A DNA stretch of 50,476 nucleotides, taken from a virus. The position numbers and the translations under genes were made by a program. The notes beneath the pieces are model-generated. The model ran no database searches and had not been told where the DNA came from. It was given only the letters and a program-made list of their open reading frames with translations. Shown here piece by piece: positions 32,586 through 40,623 of the stretch (positions within the stretch are counted from its first letter, which is position 1; each line of letters begins with the position of its first letter). The stretch lies in the IMG/VR virus record IMGVR_UViG_3300009182_001870, positions 1 to 50,476 of that record. One strand, 5' to 3'.

Positions 32586-33602
32586 TTATCTTTTTAACTG
32601 ATCGGCCAATGCAAAACTGGCAATGTTTTTTCCTTTAGATTCGCACATAATATCAAACTTATCATTAAATGATAAAGCCCAATCATTTACAGATTTATTC
32701 CAATAAAAATCACTGTGTGCCCTAAGTTTTTGTTTTTTGTAGCCTTGTGCAAGTAATGCAGAATGATCTGGCATTACAATAGTGTCATGACCCACGAGGT
32801 AATCTTCACGGCTAACAGAATAGTGCATAGTAGGCCGGATACCACGCCAAGACTGAATAACCCGATCGACACGAGCGTCCACGGGCGAAATGTAATCGCC
32901 TGTTTTGATCCAATTGTGATGCACATCCAAAACGATAGGCACCAAGTCACTAATAGAAAGACAATCATCTAATCCCCAAGCATTTTCTTCATTTTCAATT
33001 GTGATGCAATTTCTTGCTTCATTACTAAGTCGGTCATATGCGGCACGAATACCATCTGGACCCAACTTGCCAGAAATGTGTACATTAATTTTAAAATCTT
33101 GAAACGTTTTACCGTAGCCCATCCACCGTGCCATACTAGCGTGGTATTCAAATTCTTCTATTGAACGTTGTACAATACCCGGATTGACGCTTGCTAGAAC
33201 AACAAACTGGCCTGGATGCATACTAAGCCTGACATCATTGGCACGAGCAATATCACCCACTACTGCAAAGTTACGCTCGAGATAATCAATAACATCTGGA
33301 CGTAACCAAAAATAACTCCAATTAGCGTGGGTATAAGCAGGTAGAATATCACTGCTTATACGCACCATACGCAAATGTGGGTCTAATGTGGAAACTCGTT
33401 CAACCAACTTACGAACAGATTCAATGTTTTGGACCATAAGATCCCAGAGTTTTTGTTCAGCAACATCTTTAGTTTGTCTGTCAAGCCAGGTGATTGTAGT
33501 GCCGCCTGTAGTATATTGTTTGGCATCGTCGTTAGCACCAACACCGTCAACTTGATCTGGACGATCAATCCACTTACACGCAAAACCAATACGTTTAATC
33601 AT
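32586..33602 (-). CDS. uvsE: UV-damage endonuclease (UvdE/UvsE)
   Basis: 338 residues from ATG 33602, inside the stop of the upstream 56-residue gene; further upstream starts are not needed. The TIM-barrel motifs of UvdE are present: FACKWIDRP at the start, RISSDILP, SMHPGQFVVLASVN, TIENEENAWG, VLDVHHNW and MPDHSALL. It cuts 5' to UV photoproducts in an ATP-independent repair route. DNA repair in phages often uses DenV or photolyase instead, so this is an alternative solution. Confidence 0.95.
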   Translation of the reverse strand: MIKRIGFACKWIDRPDQVDGVGANDDAKQYTTGGTTITWLDRQTKDVAEQKLWDLMVQNIESVRKLVERVSTLDPHLRMVRISSDILPAYTHANWSYFWLRPDVIDYLERNFAVVGDIARANDVRLSMHPGQFVVLASVNPGIVQRSIEEFEYHASMARWMGYGKTFQDFKINVHISGKLGPDGIRAAYDRLSNEARNCITIENEENAWGLDDCLSISDLVPIVLDVHHNWIKTGDYISPVDARVDRVIQSWRGIRPTMHYSVSREDYLVGHDTIVMPDHSALLAQGYKKQKLRAHSDFYWNKSVNDWALSFNDKFDIMCESKGKNIASFALADQLKR

Positions 33603-33765
33603 TAATAACTTTCTGAATAGACCATGAACCGTCTTTGTTGTCAACCCATTCCAATGTATCGGCTTCTTTCCAACCAACTTGATCTAATAGTTCTTGAGGT
33701 AATGGCAGTACTAGATCACCGCTGCCATCATCTGCCTCTTCAACAGTTACCGTCCATTGGGTCAT
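33595..33765 (-). CDS. 56-aa AbrB/SpoVT-like protein
   Basis: Found in the gap. MTQWTVTVEEADDG then LVLPLPQELLDQVGWKEADTLEW is the swapped-hairpin AbrB pattern of antitoxin or regulator DNA-binding domains. Its stop overlaps the UvdE start by 8 nt, and its own start overlaps the next upstream gene by ATGA. Small phage proteins with this look are common; it may be a regulator. Confidence 0.75.
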   Translation of the reverse strand: MTQWTVTVEEADDGSGDLVLPLPQELLDQVGWKEADTLEWVDNKDGSWSIQKVIND

Positions 33766-33938
33766 TGTAGTCGAATGTCGTTAAGTTTTAAATTAATGAA
33801 AACAATGACTGCATCAAATGTAGCCCAAAAATAACTTCCATTAGTTAAGTTGTCAATACACGATAGAGACAACCAACCAATAATAAACCAAGTAATTGCA
33901 TCTTGATTTCGAACATACCAATTACGAAATTCGCTCAT
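33762..33938 (-). CDS. 58-aa membrane protein
   Basis: Found in the gap. MSEFRNWYVRNQDAITWFI opens a protein with two hydrophobic segments (AITWFIIGWLSLSC and FWATFDAVIVFINL). AAGGAG lies 5 nt before the ATG, and it is coupled to the AbrB-like gene. Probably a small inner-membrane protein; function unknown. Confidence 0.75.
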   Translation of the reverse strand: MSEFRNWYVRNQDAITWFIIGWLSLSCIDNLTNGSYFWATFDAVIVFINLKLNDIRLQ

Positions 33939-33954
33939 AATAACTCCTTGTAAA

Positions 33955-33974
33955 ACACTATTTTACACTATTTT
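33955..33974. repeat. 10-bp tandem repeat at a gene end
   Basis: ACACTATTTT occurs twice in a row, spanning the stop codon of the UDP-xylose synthase gene. Short and of uncertain meaning; it lies ahead of the 58-residue membrane protein. Confidence 0.6.
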
Positions 33975-34889
33975 ACGGAAATAGTCAATCGTATCAACTA
34001 GACCATTTGCCAATATCACTGATGGTTCCCAATTCAATATCATCTTAGCCTTGGTAATATCAGGTTTCCGTTGTTTTGGATCATCTTGTGGTAGTGGCAA
34101 GTAAATGATTTTACTGGCACTATTAGTCATCTCAATAACAGTTTCGGCCAGTTCTTTGATAGTAAATTCTCCAGGATTGCCAATATTAATTGGACCGTGT
34201 TCATTACTGGCCATAAGTGACATCATACCATCCAAATTATCTTCAAAATAACAAAAACTACGAGTTTGACCACCATCGCCGTAAATTGTGATATCTTCCC
34301 CGCGTAGGGCTTGAACGATAAAATTACTAACTACTCGTCCATCGCCTATGGCCATTCTTGGACCGTAGGTATTGAAGATACGCATAATCTTTACATCAAC
34401 ATTGTGTTTACGATGGTAATCCATAAACAGGGTTTCAGCAGCACGTTTGCCTTCATCGTAGCAACTACGAATGCCGATTGGATTTACATTGCCCCAATAT
34501 TCTTCTGGTTGCGGATGTACAGTAGGATCGCCGTAACATTCGCTGGTACTGGCCTGTAAAATCCTAGCACCAGTTCGTTTGGCCAGACCCAACATATTGA
34601 ACGCACCGATGACACTAGTCTTCATTGTCTGTATTGGATCGTGCTGATAATGTTGTGGACTTGCGGGACAGGCTAAATTGTAAATTTCATCTACTTCAAC
34701 ATATAGTGGGATACAAATATCTTGACGAATAATTTCAAAATTTTTGCAGTCAAGTAAATGTTCGATATTTTTTTTGCTGCCTGTAAAATAATTGTCCACA
34801 CAAAGAACGTGATGACCTTGTGCAACTAATCTATCACACAGGTGGCTACCAAGAAATCCAGCACCACCAGTTACTAGGATTTTTTTCAT
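33963..34889 (-). CDS. UDP-glucuronate decarboxylase (UDP-xylose synthase)
   Basis: 308 residues. NAD-binding [38 protein letters not shown], the catalytic STSECYGDP with YDEGKR (YxxxK), and [10 protein letters not shown] identify the UXS branch of extended short-chain dehydrogenases: UDP-glucuronate to UDP-xylose and CO2. With the reductase and cytidylyltransferase next to it and glycosyltransferases nearby, it supplies sugar nucleotides for a phage-directed glycan. Confidence 0.93.
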   Translation of the reverse strand: MKKILVTGGAGFLGSHLCDRLVAQGHHVLCVDNYFTGSKKNIEHLLDCKNFEIIRQDICIPLYVEVDEIYNLACPASPQHYQHDPIQTMKTSVIGAFNMLGLAKRTGARILQASTSECYGDPTVHPQPEEYWGNVNPIGIRSCYDEGKRAAETLFMDYHRKHNVDVKIMRIFNTYGPRMAIGDGRVVSNFIVQALRGEDITIYGDGGQTRSFCYFEDNLDGMMSLMASNEHGPINIGNPGEFTIKELAETVIEMTNSASKIIYLPLPQDDPKQRKPDITKAKMILNWEPSVILANGLVDTIDYFRKIV

Positions 34890-35665
34890 AGTTTGCTGAT
34901 TGCTTCTTTCAAAGCATCTGCAATTGGACGAATTGGAAACACCGCCTGTAATTTATCCGTTGATAAAATACAGTTACTTCGCGGAGCAACAACTGCATTA
35001 ACAAATTCATCTTCAGTGAAGAATTCTTTTTCAATGCCCATCATACTGACAATTTCTTGAGCATTACTAAATCCAGGATTACATACATTGTAAATTCCTG
35101 TAGGTATAGTTTGATCAACTGCCATCTTTACTGCAACGGCAGCAACATCCGGCATATAACTCAAACTGTTATCGTAACTGATCAATTTGTTGTACTTCTT
35201 CATTTTGGTCAAGAAGTTTTTAGGATGTTCGTAATCACCAAATGGCATACGAATACGCAACAAATAACTCTTGTGCATAAATGGCTCAAGCATTTTCTGA
35301 CCAAGTGATTTTGATCCGCTATAAAAACTTCCATTATCAAAATTGAAGTTAGGCTCGTCTAGTTCAGTAAAATGTTTATCATACCCTGTATAAACACACC
35401 CACTGCTGATATGCACAATAGGAATATTAGGATTTGCCAATTCAAGTTGTACTGGCCAAATCACATTGCCACTAATTGTGTCTTGTTTGTAAATTTCACA
35501 AGCATCAACATTAGGTGCGCCAGTATATCCAGCAGCATTGATAATGACAGTTGTATCTTCAGGAAGTGCGTCCGTGTGACTAATCCAATTATACGATCGT
35601 CGTTGATTGAAAAGTTCGTGGGAAATGTGATTGGCTACATAACCGTGTCCAATAAGAGTAATCAT
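34886..35665 (-). CDS. RmlD-like nucleotide-sugar reductase
   Basis: 259 residues. Short-chain fold: [11 protein letters not shown] nucleotide site, [19 protein letters not shown], and YSGSKSLGQ with the YxxxK pair. It resembles dTDP-4-dehydrorhamnose reductase and the related NRS/ER enzymes. Overlaps the UDP-xylose synthase by ATGA, so it may act on the same nucleotide-sugar pathway. The exact sugar cannot be read from the sequence. Confidence 0.85.
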   Translation of the reverse strand: MITLIGHGYVANHISHELFNQRRSYNWISHTDALPEDTTVIINAAGYTGAPNVDACEIYKQDTISGNVIWPVQLELANPNIPIVHISSGCVYTGYDKHFTELDEPNFNFDNGSFYSGSKSLGQKMLEPFMHKSYLLRIRMPFGDYEHPKNFLTKMKKYNKLISYDNSLSYMPDVAAVAVKMAVDQTIPTGIYNVCNPGFSNAQEIVSMMGIEKEFFTEDEFVNAVVAPRSNCILSTDKLQAVFPIRPIADALKEAISKL

Positions 35666-36150
35666 TCTGGTGCCTTTATAAGTTCAGGTGAGTGTTGTGG
35701 TAAGTCGGCTTCTTTATTGCTGCCTATTTTTTTAGCATTTTCAAGTCTTGCTGTTCTTTCACGAAGTTCGCTAGAACCATAAATGTGATCGCGCTTGTGA
35801 TAATGTAATTCAATACCATTGTTCATACACCATTGCTTGCCGGTAAAGTCTCTATTCAAATATTCATCACTTAAAAAACGAATGTGAATAGTTTGTGTTT
35901 GCAATAGTTGTAGTAGATCAAATTCAGTTTCATAAACTAAAATTTCATCTACATACTTACAGGCTTGCAATTGTACATAACGTTCATATGAACTTTGTAC
36001 TGGTTTATTTTTAACACCAGGTCGATCAATAGTTGGATCAATTTGTAATGCAACTATCAAATAGTCACAAAGTTGTTTTTCCATTTTGAGCATAGTAACG
36101 TGCCCTGCGTGTAATAAATCAAAACTGCTACAGTTAAAACCAATTTTCAT
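35662..36150 (-). CDS. Sugar/glycerol-phosphate cytidylyltransferase-like enzyme (copy B)
   Basis: 162 residues. Same signatures as copy A: IGFNCSSFDLLHAGHVTML and a C-terminal SSELRERT. DPTIDRP is shared exactly with copy A. It adds a disordered C-terminal tail of about 30 residues. Here it is embedded in the sugar-nucleotide operon and overlaps the reductase gene by ATGA. AAGGAT precedes the ATG. Confidence 0.88.
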   Translation of the reverse strand: MKIGFNCSSFDLLHAGHVTMLKMEKQLCDYLIVALQIDPTIDRPGVKNKPVQSSYERYVQLQACKYVDEILVYETEFDLLQLLQTQTIHIRFLSDEYLNRDFTGKQWCMNNGIELHYHKRDHIYGSSELRERTARLENAKKIGSNKEADLPQHSPELIKAPE

Positions 36151-36293
36151 TTGTTATCCTTTTTATTTTCTTCTATTCCGTATTGGCGATACAACCAAGC
36201 AATAAAATTTTCAATGTCTAATTTTGGCCCCACTTCTGTACCATAAACTTTATATGCCAATGTTACTTTTTCTAACCATTCTTTATCTAACAT
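36147..36293 (-). CDS. Hypothetical 48-aa protein
   Basis: Found in the gap: LDKEWLEKVTLAYKVYGTEV opens a helical, Lys-rich protein. AGGA is about 9 nt before the ATG, and the stop overlaps the start of the next gene (ATGA). No family known; coupling makes it credible. Confidence 0.65.
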   Translation of the reverse strand: MLDKEWLEKVTLAYKVYGTEVGPKLDIENFIAWLYRQYGIEENKKDNK

Positions 36294-36296
36294 AGA

Positions 36297-36779
36297 TCAA
36301 TCCTGAAATTCATTGTCCTCGCGGTGTCCTTGACGACCGGCCATATTGCTATCAGTTTCACGAACTTCTACTTTACAGCACCAAACACGTTGGGCTTCTT
36401 CACTACCACAGTTGGGTAAAAAGATTGTGTTTACATATTCATACAAGAAGTCAGCAAGTCCTTCGCAGCCAGTCTTTTCAACTTCTGTAATTTTAGCAAG
36501 TTTCAAACGACCAAGTTCCAACAAGTGTTCACGCATTGGATCATCTTGTGCGACCAACAAAGTATGATCAAACCACTCTTCAAGATTTGCCTTAAGTGGT
36601 TTCAACCCGCCAAAGTCTGTACACCAGTTTCTAGCATCAAGTGTATCACACTCAAATTCAAAGTGGAAACTCATTGCGTAACCGTGAATTAGATTACAGT
36701 GACTTTGGGCACGCCATTGACGATATGCAACGGGGCCGATTTGCTTGTATGTTTTTGTACTGAAATATTTCTTTGCCAT
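36297..36779 (-). CDS. queD: QueD/6-pyruvoyl-tetrahydropterin synthase homologue
   Basis: 160 residues. It makes 6-carboxytetrahydropterin (step 2 to preQ0 and queuosine) from the FolE product. CNLIHGY (residues 28-34) replaces the CxxxHGH of the family: the second zinc His of the pair is Tyr34, so the metal site is altered or rescued by another residue such as His27 or His39. EWFDHTLL and VRETDSNMA carry the catalytic Asp/His and Glu. FolE is encoded at 46396-47115. A role in making 7-deazaguanine for DNA or tRNA is possible, but QueE and QueC are not in this window. Confidence 0.88.
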   Translation of the reverse strand: MAKKYFSTKTYKQIGPVAYRQWRAQSHCNLIHGYAMSFHFEFECDTLDARNWCTDFGGLKPLKANLEEWFDHTLLVAQDDPMREHLLELGRLKLAKITEVEKTGCEGLADFLYEYVNTIFLPNCGSEEAQRVWCCKVEVRETDSNMAGRQGHREDNEFQD

Positions 36780-36797
36780 TATGTTCTCCTATGTATA

Positions 36798-36806
36798 ATT
36801 ATAGCA
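36798..36806 (-). promoter_or_regulatory. Extended -10 promoter of queD
   Basis: Minus strand TGCTATAAT, an extended -10 element. The -35 region (TATACA, 17 bp upstream) is weak. AGGAG and the ATG follow within 20 nt. Confidence 0.6.
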
Positions 36807-36855
36807 TAGGCGGCAGAGTTTGTATACCGGGATGAACGCCGAAGGCCGGTTAACA

Positions 36856-37038
36856 CTATTTAAGTGTCTGTAATTCGTCTTTAACTTTTTTGAGTTCTAC
36901 GGAAATTTCTTCTATCATTGTTATTTCTATTCGATGACTGGAAATTACTTTTATCAGTGTATATATGAATAAAACCCAGCCTACAAATCCTCCCAGGAAT
37001 AGTAATGTTAGTATTAAATAATATTCCTGTATTGACAT
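36856..37038 (-). CDS. 60-aa membrane protein with RBS-occluding hairpin
   Basis: MSIQEYYLIL opens a protein with one membrane span (LLFLGGFVGWVLFIYTLIKV) and a charged, coiled-coil-like tail (EEISVELKKVKDELQTL). The AGGA ribosome site is partly in the 3' arm of a 10-bp hairpin, which should control translation. No family recognised. Confidence 0.75.
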   Translation of the reverse strand: MSIQEYYLILTLLFLGGFVGWVLFIYTLIKVISSHRIEITMIEEISVELKKVKDELQTLK

Positions 37039-37047
37039 AGTTATTTC

Positions 37048-37080
37048 CTAAAGTACATAATTATTTACTGTACTTTAGGA
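37048..37080 (-). promoter_or_regulatory. 10-bp hairpin masking a ribosome site, enclosing a late-type octamer
   Basis: CCTAAAGTAC (37048-37057) and GTACTTTAGG (37071-37080) pair perfectly around a 13-nt loop. On the minus-strand RNA the AGG of the Shine-Dalgarno is the end of the 3' arm. The loop holds AGTAAATA (37062-37069), a weak T4 late octamer 23 nt before the ATG. A transcript from there would lack the 5' arm and be translatable, as in T4 gene e and I-TevI. Confidence 0.65.
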
Positions 37081-37097
37081 TCAAGTTTAGTTATTGG

Positions 37098-37721
37098 TTA
37101 ACGGCTTTGAACAACCTTATCGGCCAACCCGTATGCAACTGCTTCTTCAGCACTCAAGAATGTATCAAACTTCATAGTAGAAAACATTTCTTCATAAGTT
37201 TTGCCAGCAGTATTGTGTTTGACATATAGTTCAGTTAAGCGTTTGTTAATACGTTGACTTTCTTCAAAACTACGTTTGGCATCTTCAAATTGCAGTTCTT
37301 GAACGTGTACACTGCCACTTGTACCACGTGTACCTGAACTAACACGATGTACCATTGTGCGTGATTCAGGCAATACAAATCGTTTACCGGCAGCACCTGC
37401 ATTGGCAAGGAACGAGCCCATACTAGCGGCCTGTCCCATAACATAAGTACATACATCCGGTTTAACAAATTGCATTACATCATAAACGCTAAGTCCAGCA
37501 GTAACTAATCCACCGGGGCTGTTAATGTACAAGTGAATGTCCTTTTCGCTGTCGGCACTTTCCAAATGTAGCAATTGTGCAACTACAATGTTAGCACTAT
37601 GATCATCAACTGGACCATTTAGGAAAACAATGCGCTCATTAAGCAAGCGACTAAAAATATCAAAAGCACGTTCGCCTTGACCGGTCTTCTCGACCACCAT
37701 TGGGATTAGGTTATTATACAT
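37098..37721 (-). CDS. clpP: ClpP protease
   Basis: 207 residues, the same length as E. coli ClpP. The Ser-His-Asp triad is complete: Ser100 (GQAASMGSF), His125 (MVHRVSSG, instead of the usual MIHQP) and Asp186 ([10 protein letters not shown]). The handle helix and YINSPGG are present. It should form a 14-mer chamber and pair with the phage ClpA or with host ClpA/ClpX. It lies 31 kb from clpA, in an early operon starting at 40414. Phage ClpP can also serve as prohead protease in lambdoid phages, but this is of housekeeping type. Confidence 0.95.
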   Translation of the reverse strand: MYNNLIPMVVEKTGQGERAFDIFSRLLNERIVFLNGPVDDHSANIVVAQLLHLESADSEKDIHLYINSPGGLVTAGLSVYDVMQFVKPDVCTYVMGQAASMGSFLANAGAAGKRFVLPESRTMVHRVSSGTRGTSGSVHVQELQFEDAKRSFEESQRINKRLTELYVKHNTAGKTYEEMFSTMKFDTFLSAEEAVAYGLADKVVQSR

Positions 37722-37734
37722 TATTTTTCCTTTG

Positions 37735-37974
37735 TTAATCTGTTAGTTGATTTTTAAATACTTCAAGTTGATCGATAAGATTTTGACAGCCTGATTTGGT
37801 CATAGTAAGTGTACTATATCCCATTTTCAAAGTCATATGTGTACATTCAGCAGTCATACCAATACTGTAAATGGAATCTGGTGTATGCTCTTCTTTGGCA
37901 GGTTCAATATATGGCACTGGCGCCGGAAACTTAACCACGTTACTGTAGTCAGGCTTTTTAAACCAATCAAACAT
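37735..37974 (-). CDS. Hypothetical 79-aa protein
   Basis: Starts [20 protein letters not shown], with a Pro-rich N-terminus and a small alpha/beta C-terminal half ([20 protein letters not shown]). Sits directly before clpP, coupled upstream by TAATG. No family named. Confidence 0.7.
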   Translation of the reverse strand: MFDWFKKPDYSNVVKFPAPVPYIEPAKEEHTPDSIYSIGMTAECTHMTLKMGYSTLTMTKSGCQNLIDQLEVFKNQLTD

Positions 37975-38399
37975 TATTGATATTCCTTATCCATCTTAAT
38001 ATTAGACAACCCAGCAACTACTTGGAAATTATCCCAAGCAATCTTTGCGGCTGGATTATGTTCCAACTCACTGTCGGGCAAGCAGGTCTCCAACCAATAC
38101 TCACTTCGGCGTAACGGATGTGCTCCAAACTTGCGGGGCTGATGAAACTTGCCTTGTTCCCACAAGTCAATACTAACTTGTCGAAACTTTGCTTCATCTT
38201 CAGGATTGTAAAAATCGTAATCTCTCCATTCGGCCGCACTCATCCCACCTTGGCAATATCCCGCCCAGATCCCACTCCACTGTTCGTCATTGTTAGGATC
38301 AAAGTTTGTACGGGCAATAACAACCAATACATCTTGCATATCCACTCGACCTTCAACAATGTCACGGATACAACGGCTGTAACTAAGTCCAATTTTCAT
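37974..38399 (-). CDS. Hypothetical 141-aa protein
   Basis: IGLSYSRCIRDIVEGRVDM at the start and many Trp/Tyr (WSGIWAGYCQGGMSAAEWRDYD). No active-site pattern I know. It is coupled by ATGA to its upstream neighbour and shares one base with the next gene. Part of the early operon from 40414. Confidence 0.7.
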   Translation of the reverse strand: MKIGLSYSRCIRDIVEGRVDMQDVLVVIARTNFDPNNDEQWSGIWAGYCQGGMSAAEWRDYDFYNPEDEAKFRQVSIDLWEQGKFHQPRKFGAHPLRRSEYWLETCLPDSELEHNPAAKIAWDNFQVVAGLSNIKMDKEYQ

Positions 38400-38953
38400 T
38401 CTGCATCTTTCAATAAACGAGCCTTGACACCTTCTGGATCACGCTCAAATTCTACCAACATTTCGCGCAATGCGTTATTGATGTACTCGTTAAGAGTAAT
38501 ATTTTGGCGGTGTGCGTTCAATGCTGCCTCCAACAATAGATCATTAGGGAGATCCAAAGGCACACTAATACAAGTGTCATAGTCCTCACCTGCCATAATG
38601 GCTTGCGCCTTTTCAATAAAGTCTTCTACAACTTCCAAATCCACATAGTCAACATCGTCCCACGCTTGATTGGCTAGAACACTTTTATGTTCAGCTTCCT
38701 TACGATGCTTTTCACGCTTGGTTTCCGCAATCATACGATATGCACGATCATTGGTATAGTCGTGTACGCACACTTCATATACCTTTTGGGTCTTTGTGCT
38801 GAAAATAATATCAAAACTGTATCCACCTGCGCCGTGAACACCATTCCAACTGCTTAGAATATAAGCATTTGGGCCGTAGCAAGTCCAACCATAAACACTA
38901 CCTTCAGTGATTTTATAGTCTACCAATTCCATCCATTCTTTCATTGTGAGCAT
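38396..38953 (-). CDS. Protein with C-terminal HicB/Arc-like ribbon-helix-helix
   Basis: 185 residues. The N-terminal half (TEGSVYGWTCYGPNAY, FDIIFSTKTQKVYEVCVHDY) is beta-rich and unassigned. Residues about 130-170 resemble the HicB/ribbon-helix-helix fold: ISVPLDLPNDLLLEAALNAH followed by TLNEYINNALREML. So it may be a DNA-binding regulator or an antitoxin-like protein without a visible HicA partner. AAGGA precedes the ATG. Confidence 0.7.
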   Translation of the reverse strand: MLTMKEWMELVDYKITEGSVYGWTCYGPNAYILSSWNGVHGAGGYSFDIIFSTKTQKVYEVCVHDYTNDRAYRMIAETKREKHRKEAEHKSVLANQAWDDVDYVDLEVVEDFIEKAQAIMAGEDYDTCISVPLDLPNDLLLEAALNAHRQNITLNEYINNALREMLVEFERDPEGVKARLLKDAE

Positions 38954-38954
38954 T

Positions 38955-39206
38955 TTATTTTCCTTCAGGGTAAAAATGTTGTTTAATTAATTGTACAGCA
39001 GATTCCTTGGTGCAGTCAACCACACTCTTATCAAAAGTTGTAATTGAACAATGTTTACTGGATTGTTCAATTAGTTCAATGCACTGTTGAATAATGATGT
39101 CGCCAAATTTAATAATTGCTTCTTGATCATACTTGTCCATTTTGTCCCAACAGCCACTGGCCGTTAGGCCAGCACTGTATAGTTGACTATCGAACTTGTC
39201 GTTCAT
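38955..39206 (-). CDS. Hypothetical 83-aa protein
   Basis: Helical, with IIKFGDIIIQQCIELIEQSS and SAVQLIKQHF. No family recognised. It overlaps the 403-residue gene by ATGA. Confidence 0.7.
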   Translation of the reverse strand: MNDKFDSQLYSAGLTASGCWDKMDKYDQEAIIKFGDIIIQQCIELIEQSSKHCSITTFDKSVVDCTKESAVQLIKQHFYPEGK

Positions 39207-40414
39207 TTGTACACCTTCAACAGTACAATGTCTTCAGACATACGACCATTCATAACAGTTTCCATTGCTTTGATCTTACCAAACCAAGTGTCAACTCTGC
39301 GTTGAGTGTTCTGCTCTTTGAACTCTTTAATCTGTTCAGCAGGCTTACGCAAAGTCTTTTGCATACTCTTTTCGGTAAACTCTGTAATGGTAGTACCCTT
39401 AACACTCAATCCTGCGCTAGTTTTAGCAACATAAATGCCTAACTTACGAGTCTTAGTATTGAACACTACTGCACTTTGAGCACCAATCAAACCCACTACT
39501 GGGACGCTAACAATGCCCAACTTGTCGTCAACTGTTTTAAACTTGACCTTAGCAACCAACTTGTCTGCTGGCACAATCTTCTTAGCACGTGGCTTCTTCA
39601 TCACTTTGGCTTCTGCGGCAATCTGCTCGCAAGCCTGTGCAATGCTTTCGTAAAACTCAATCAATTTTTTAACGTTCTTACGACTGACGTGCTTGTAGCC
39701 TTCACGCAATTGATCGTCAGCATTGCCACTAGCCAGTTCCTGCAACTCCGACAAACCACGAGCAAAGAAACTCTTGATATAGCGAGCCTGTGCAGCCTTG
39801 GCACCCTTGCCACGCAAAAGGCTAACAATTTTGATATCTTTAGGATCAAATGCTTCGGGATCTGTAATCCAACTGTCAATTGCCGCATCAAGTTCGTCGC
39901 TCATAGTAACTGCTTGATCACGGATGCGGTCTTGGATAGTAACAGTTGGAACAACTGCCTTAACAGTTTTGTCCACTACCACTTCTTCAATATCGTATTT
40001 GCCTTGTTCTACAGCCTTTGCAATTTCACCTTTAAGCCAATCTGCAGAATCAGCATTGTTGTTCCAACCTTGCTTAACAGTGGGCATACCTTTGAGCAAA
40101 CAGGCAGCAATAGCACCCATTGTCAAATTACAACGCCAGTCTTTAGTTTTCTTAAATTCTTGGATTTGTTCGCGGCTGTAATCATTACGGCCCATCCAGT
40201 CAATGACCTTAGGTTTAAGGTCCTTTGCGGAACTTTCCAATCTGTAATACTTCATTGCTTCACGAAAGTGAGCAGCAAATTCAGTTGGGCTCATATCAAC
40301 AGCACCATCCCATTTGGGACTGTAATCACGTTTAGCATTTTCGCGAATGCTAACACTTGTAATCTTTTCTTTCTTTGCTTTGGGCTTAATCTTAATGCCT
40401 GCTACAACTGCCAT
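39203..40414 (-). CDS. Hypothetical basic 403-aa protein beside the putative origin
   Basis: First gene after a consensus early promoter, next to the DnaA-box region. Basic N-terminus (KIKPKAKKEKITSVSIREN), a helical middle, an RKNVKKLIEFYESIAQACEQIAAEAKVMKKPRAKK coiled region (in parts), and a beta-rich part about 290-350. No family recognised. Its high-quality promoter and AGGAG argue for strong early expression; a DNA-binding or replication role is guesswork from context. Confidence 0.75.
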   Translation of the reverse strand: MAVVAGIKIKPKAKKEKITSVSIRENAKRDYSPKWDGAVDMSPTEFAAHFREAMKYYRLESSAKDLKPKVIDWMGRNDYSREQIQEFKKTKDWRCNLTMGAIAACLLKGMPTVKQGWNNNADSADWLKGEIAKAVEQGKYDIEEVVVDKTVKAVVPTVTIQDRIRDQAVTMSDELDAAIDSWITDPEAFDPKDIKIVSLLRGKGAKAAQARYIKSFFARGLSELQELASGNADDQLREGYKHVSRKNVKKLIEFYESIAQACEQIAAEAKVMKKPRAKKIVPADKLVAKVKFKTVDDKLGIVSVPVVGLIGAQSAVVFNTKTRKLGIYVAKTSAGLSVKGTTITEFTEKSMQKTLRKPAEQIKEFKEQNTQRRVDTWFGKIKAMETVMNGRMSEDIVLLKVYK

Positions 40415-40443
40415 GGAAAACTCCTAATTTGTGCAATGTAGTT

Positions 40444-40472
40444 ATTATAATGTCTGACTAAAGGAAAGTCAA
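40444..40472 (-). promoter_or_regulatory. Consensus sigma70 early promoter
   Basis: Minus strand TTGACT (40472-40467), 17 bp, TATAAT (40449-40444), 30 nt before the ATG at 40414, with AGGAG between. No palindrome surrounds it. It should drive the operon that includes clpP. Confidence 0.85.
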
Positions 40473-40503
40473 GTGAAGTTTTGATATTTCTATCAAAAAT
40501 TGG

Positions 40504-40523
40504 TGTGGATAACCTGTGGATAA
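40504..40523. other. Two perfect DnaA boxes, candidate replication origin
   Basis: TGTGGATAA at 40504-40512 and again at 40515-40523, the exact complement of TTATCCACA, 11 bp apart, about one helical turn. They lie in a 207-bp gene-free stretch beside a 14-bp inverted repeat and an early promoter. Confidence 0.55.
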
Positions 40524-40538
40524 CTTCTAGCCCCTATA

Positions 40539-40602
40539 AGCCCCTACAGCAGATATTGTAGTTATGTGGTGCTTTAACTAAATTACGCCTGCTGTAGGGG
40601 CT
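40539..40602. repeat. 14-bp perfect inverted repeat in the gene-free gap
   Basis: AGCCCCTACAGCAG (40539-40552) and CTGCTGTAGGGGCT (40589-40602), 36 bp apart. A third partial copy AGCCCCTATA lies at 40529. The AT-rich spacer may act as loop or unwinding site. Confidence 0.85.
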
Positions 40603-40605
40603 ATA

Positions 40606-40623
40606 AATGCCCCGTAGGGCATT
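40606..40623 (-). terminator. Hairpin with UACG tetraloop at a gene end
   Basis: Minus RNA AAUGCCC-UACG-GGGCAUU, a stable tetraloop stem overlapping the stop of the 190-residue gene. There is no long U-run, so it may be a weak terminator or an mRNA 3'-end protector. Confidence 0.55.

Noticed and set aside
36820-36855. Terminator after the 60-residue membrane gene
   Set aside because: ACCGG/CCGGT and GCC/GGC arms are short and there is no U-run.
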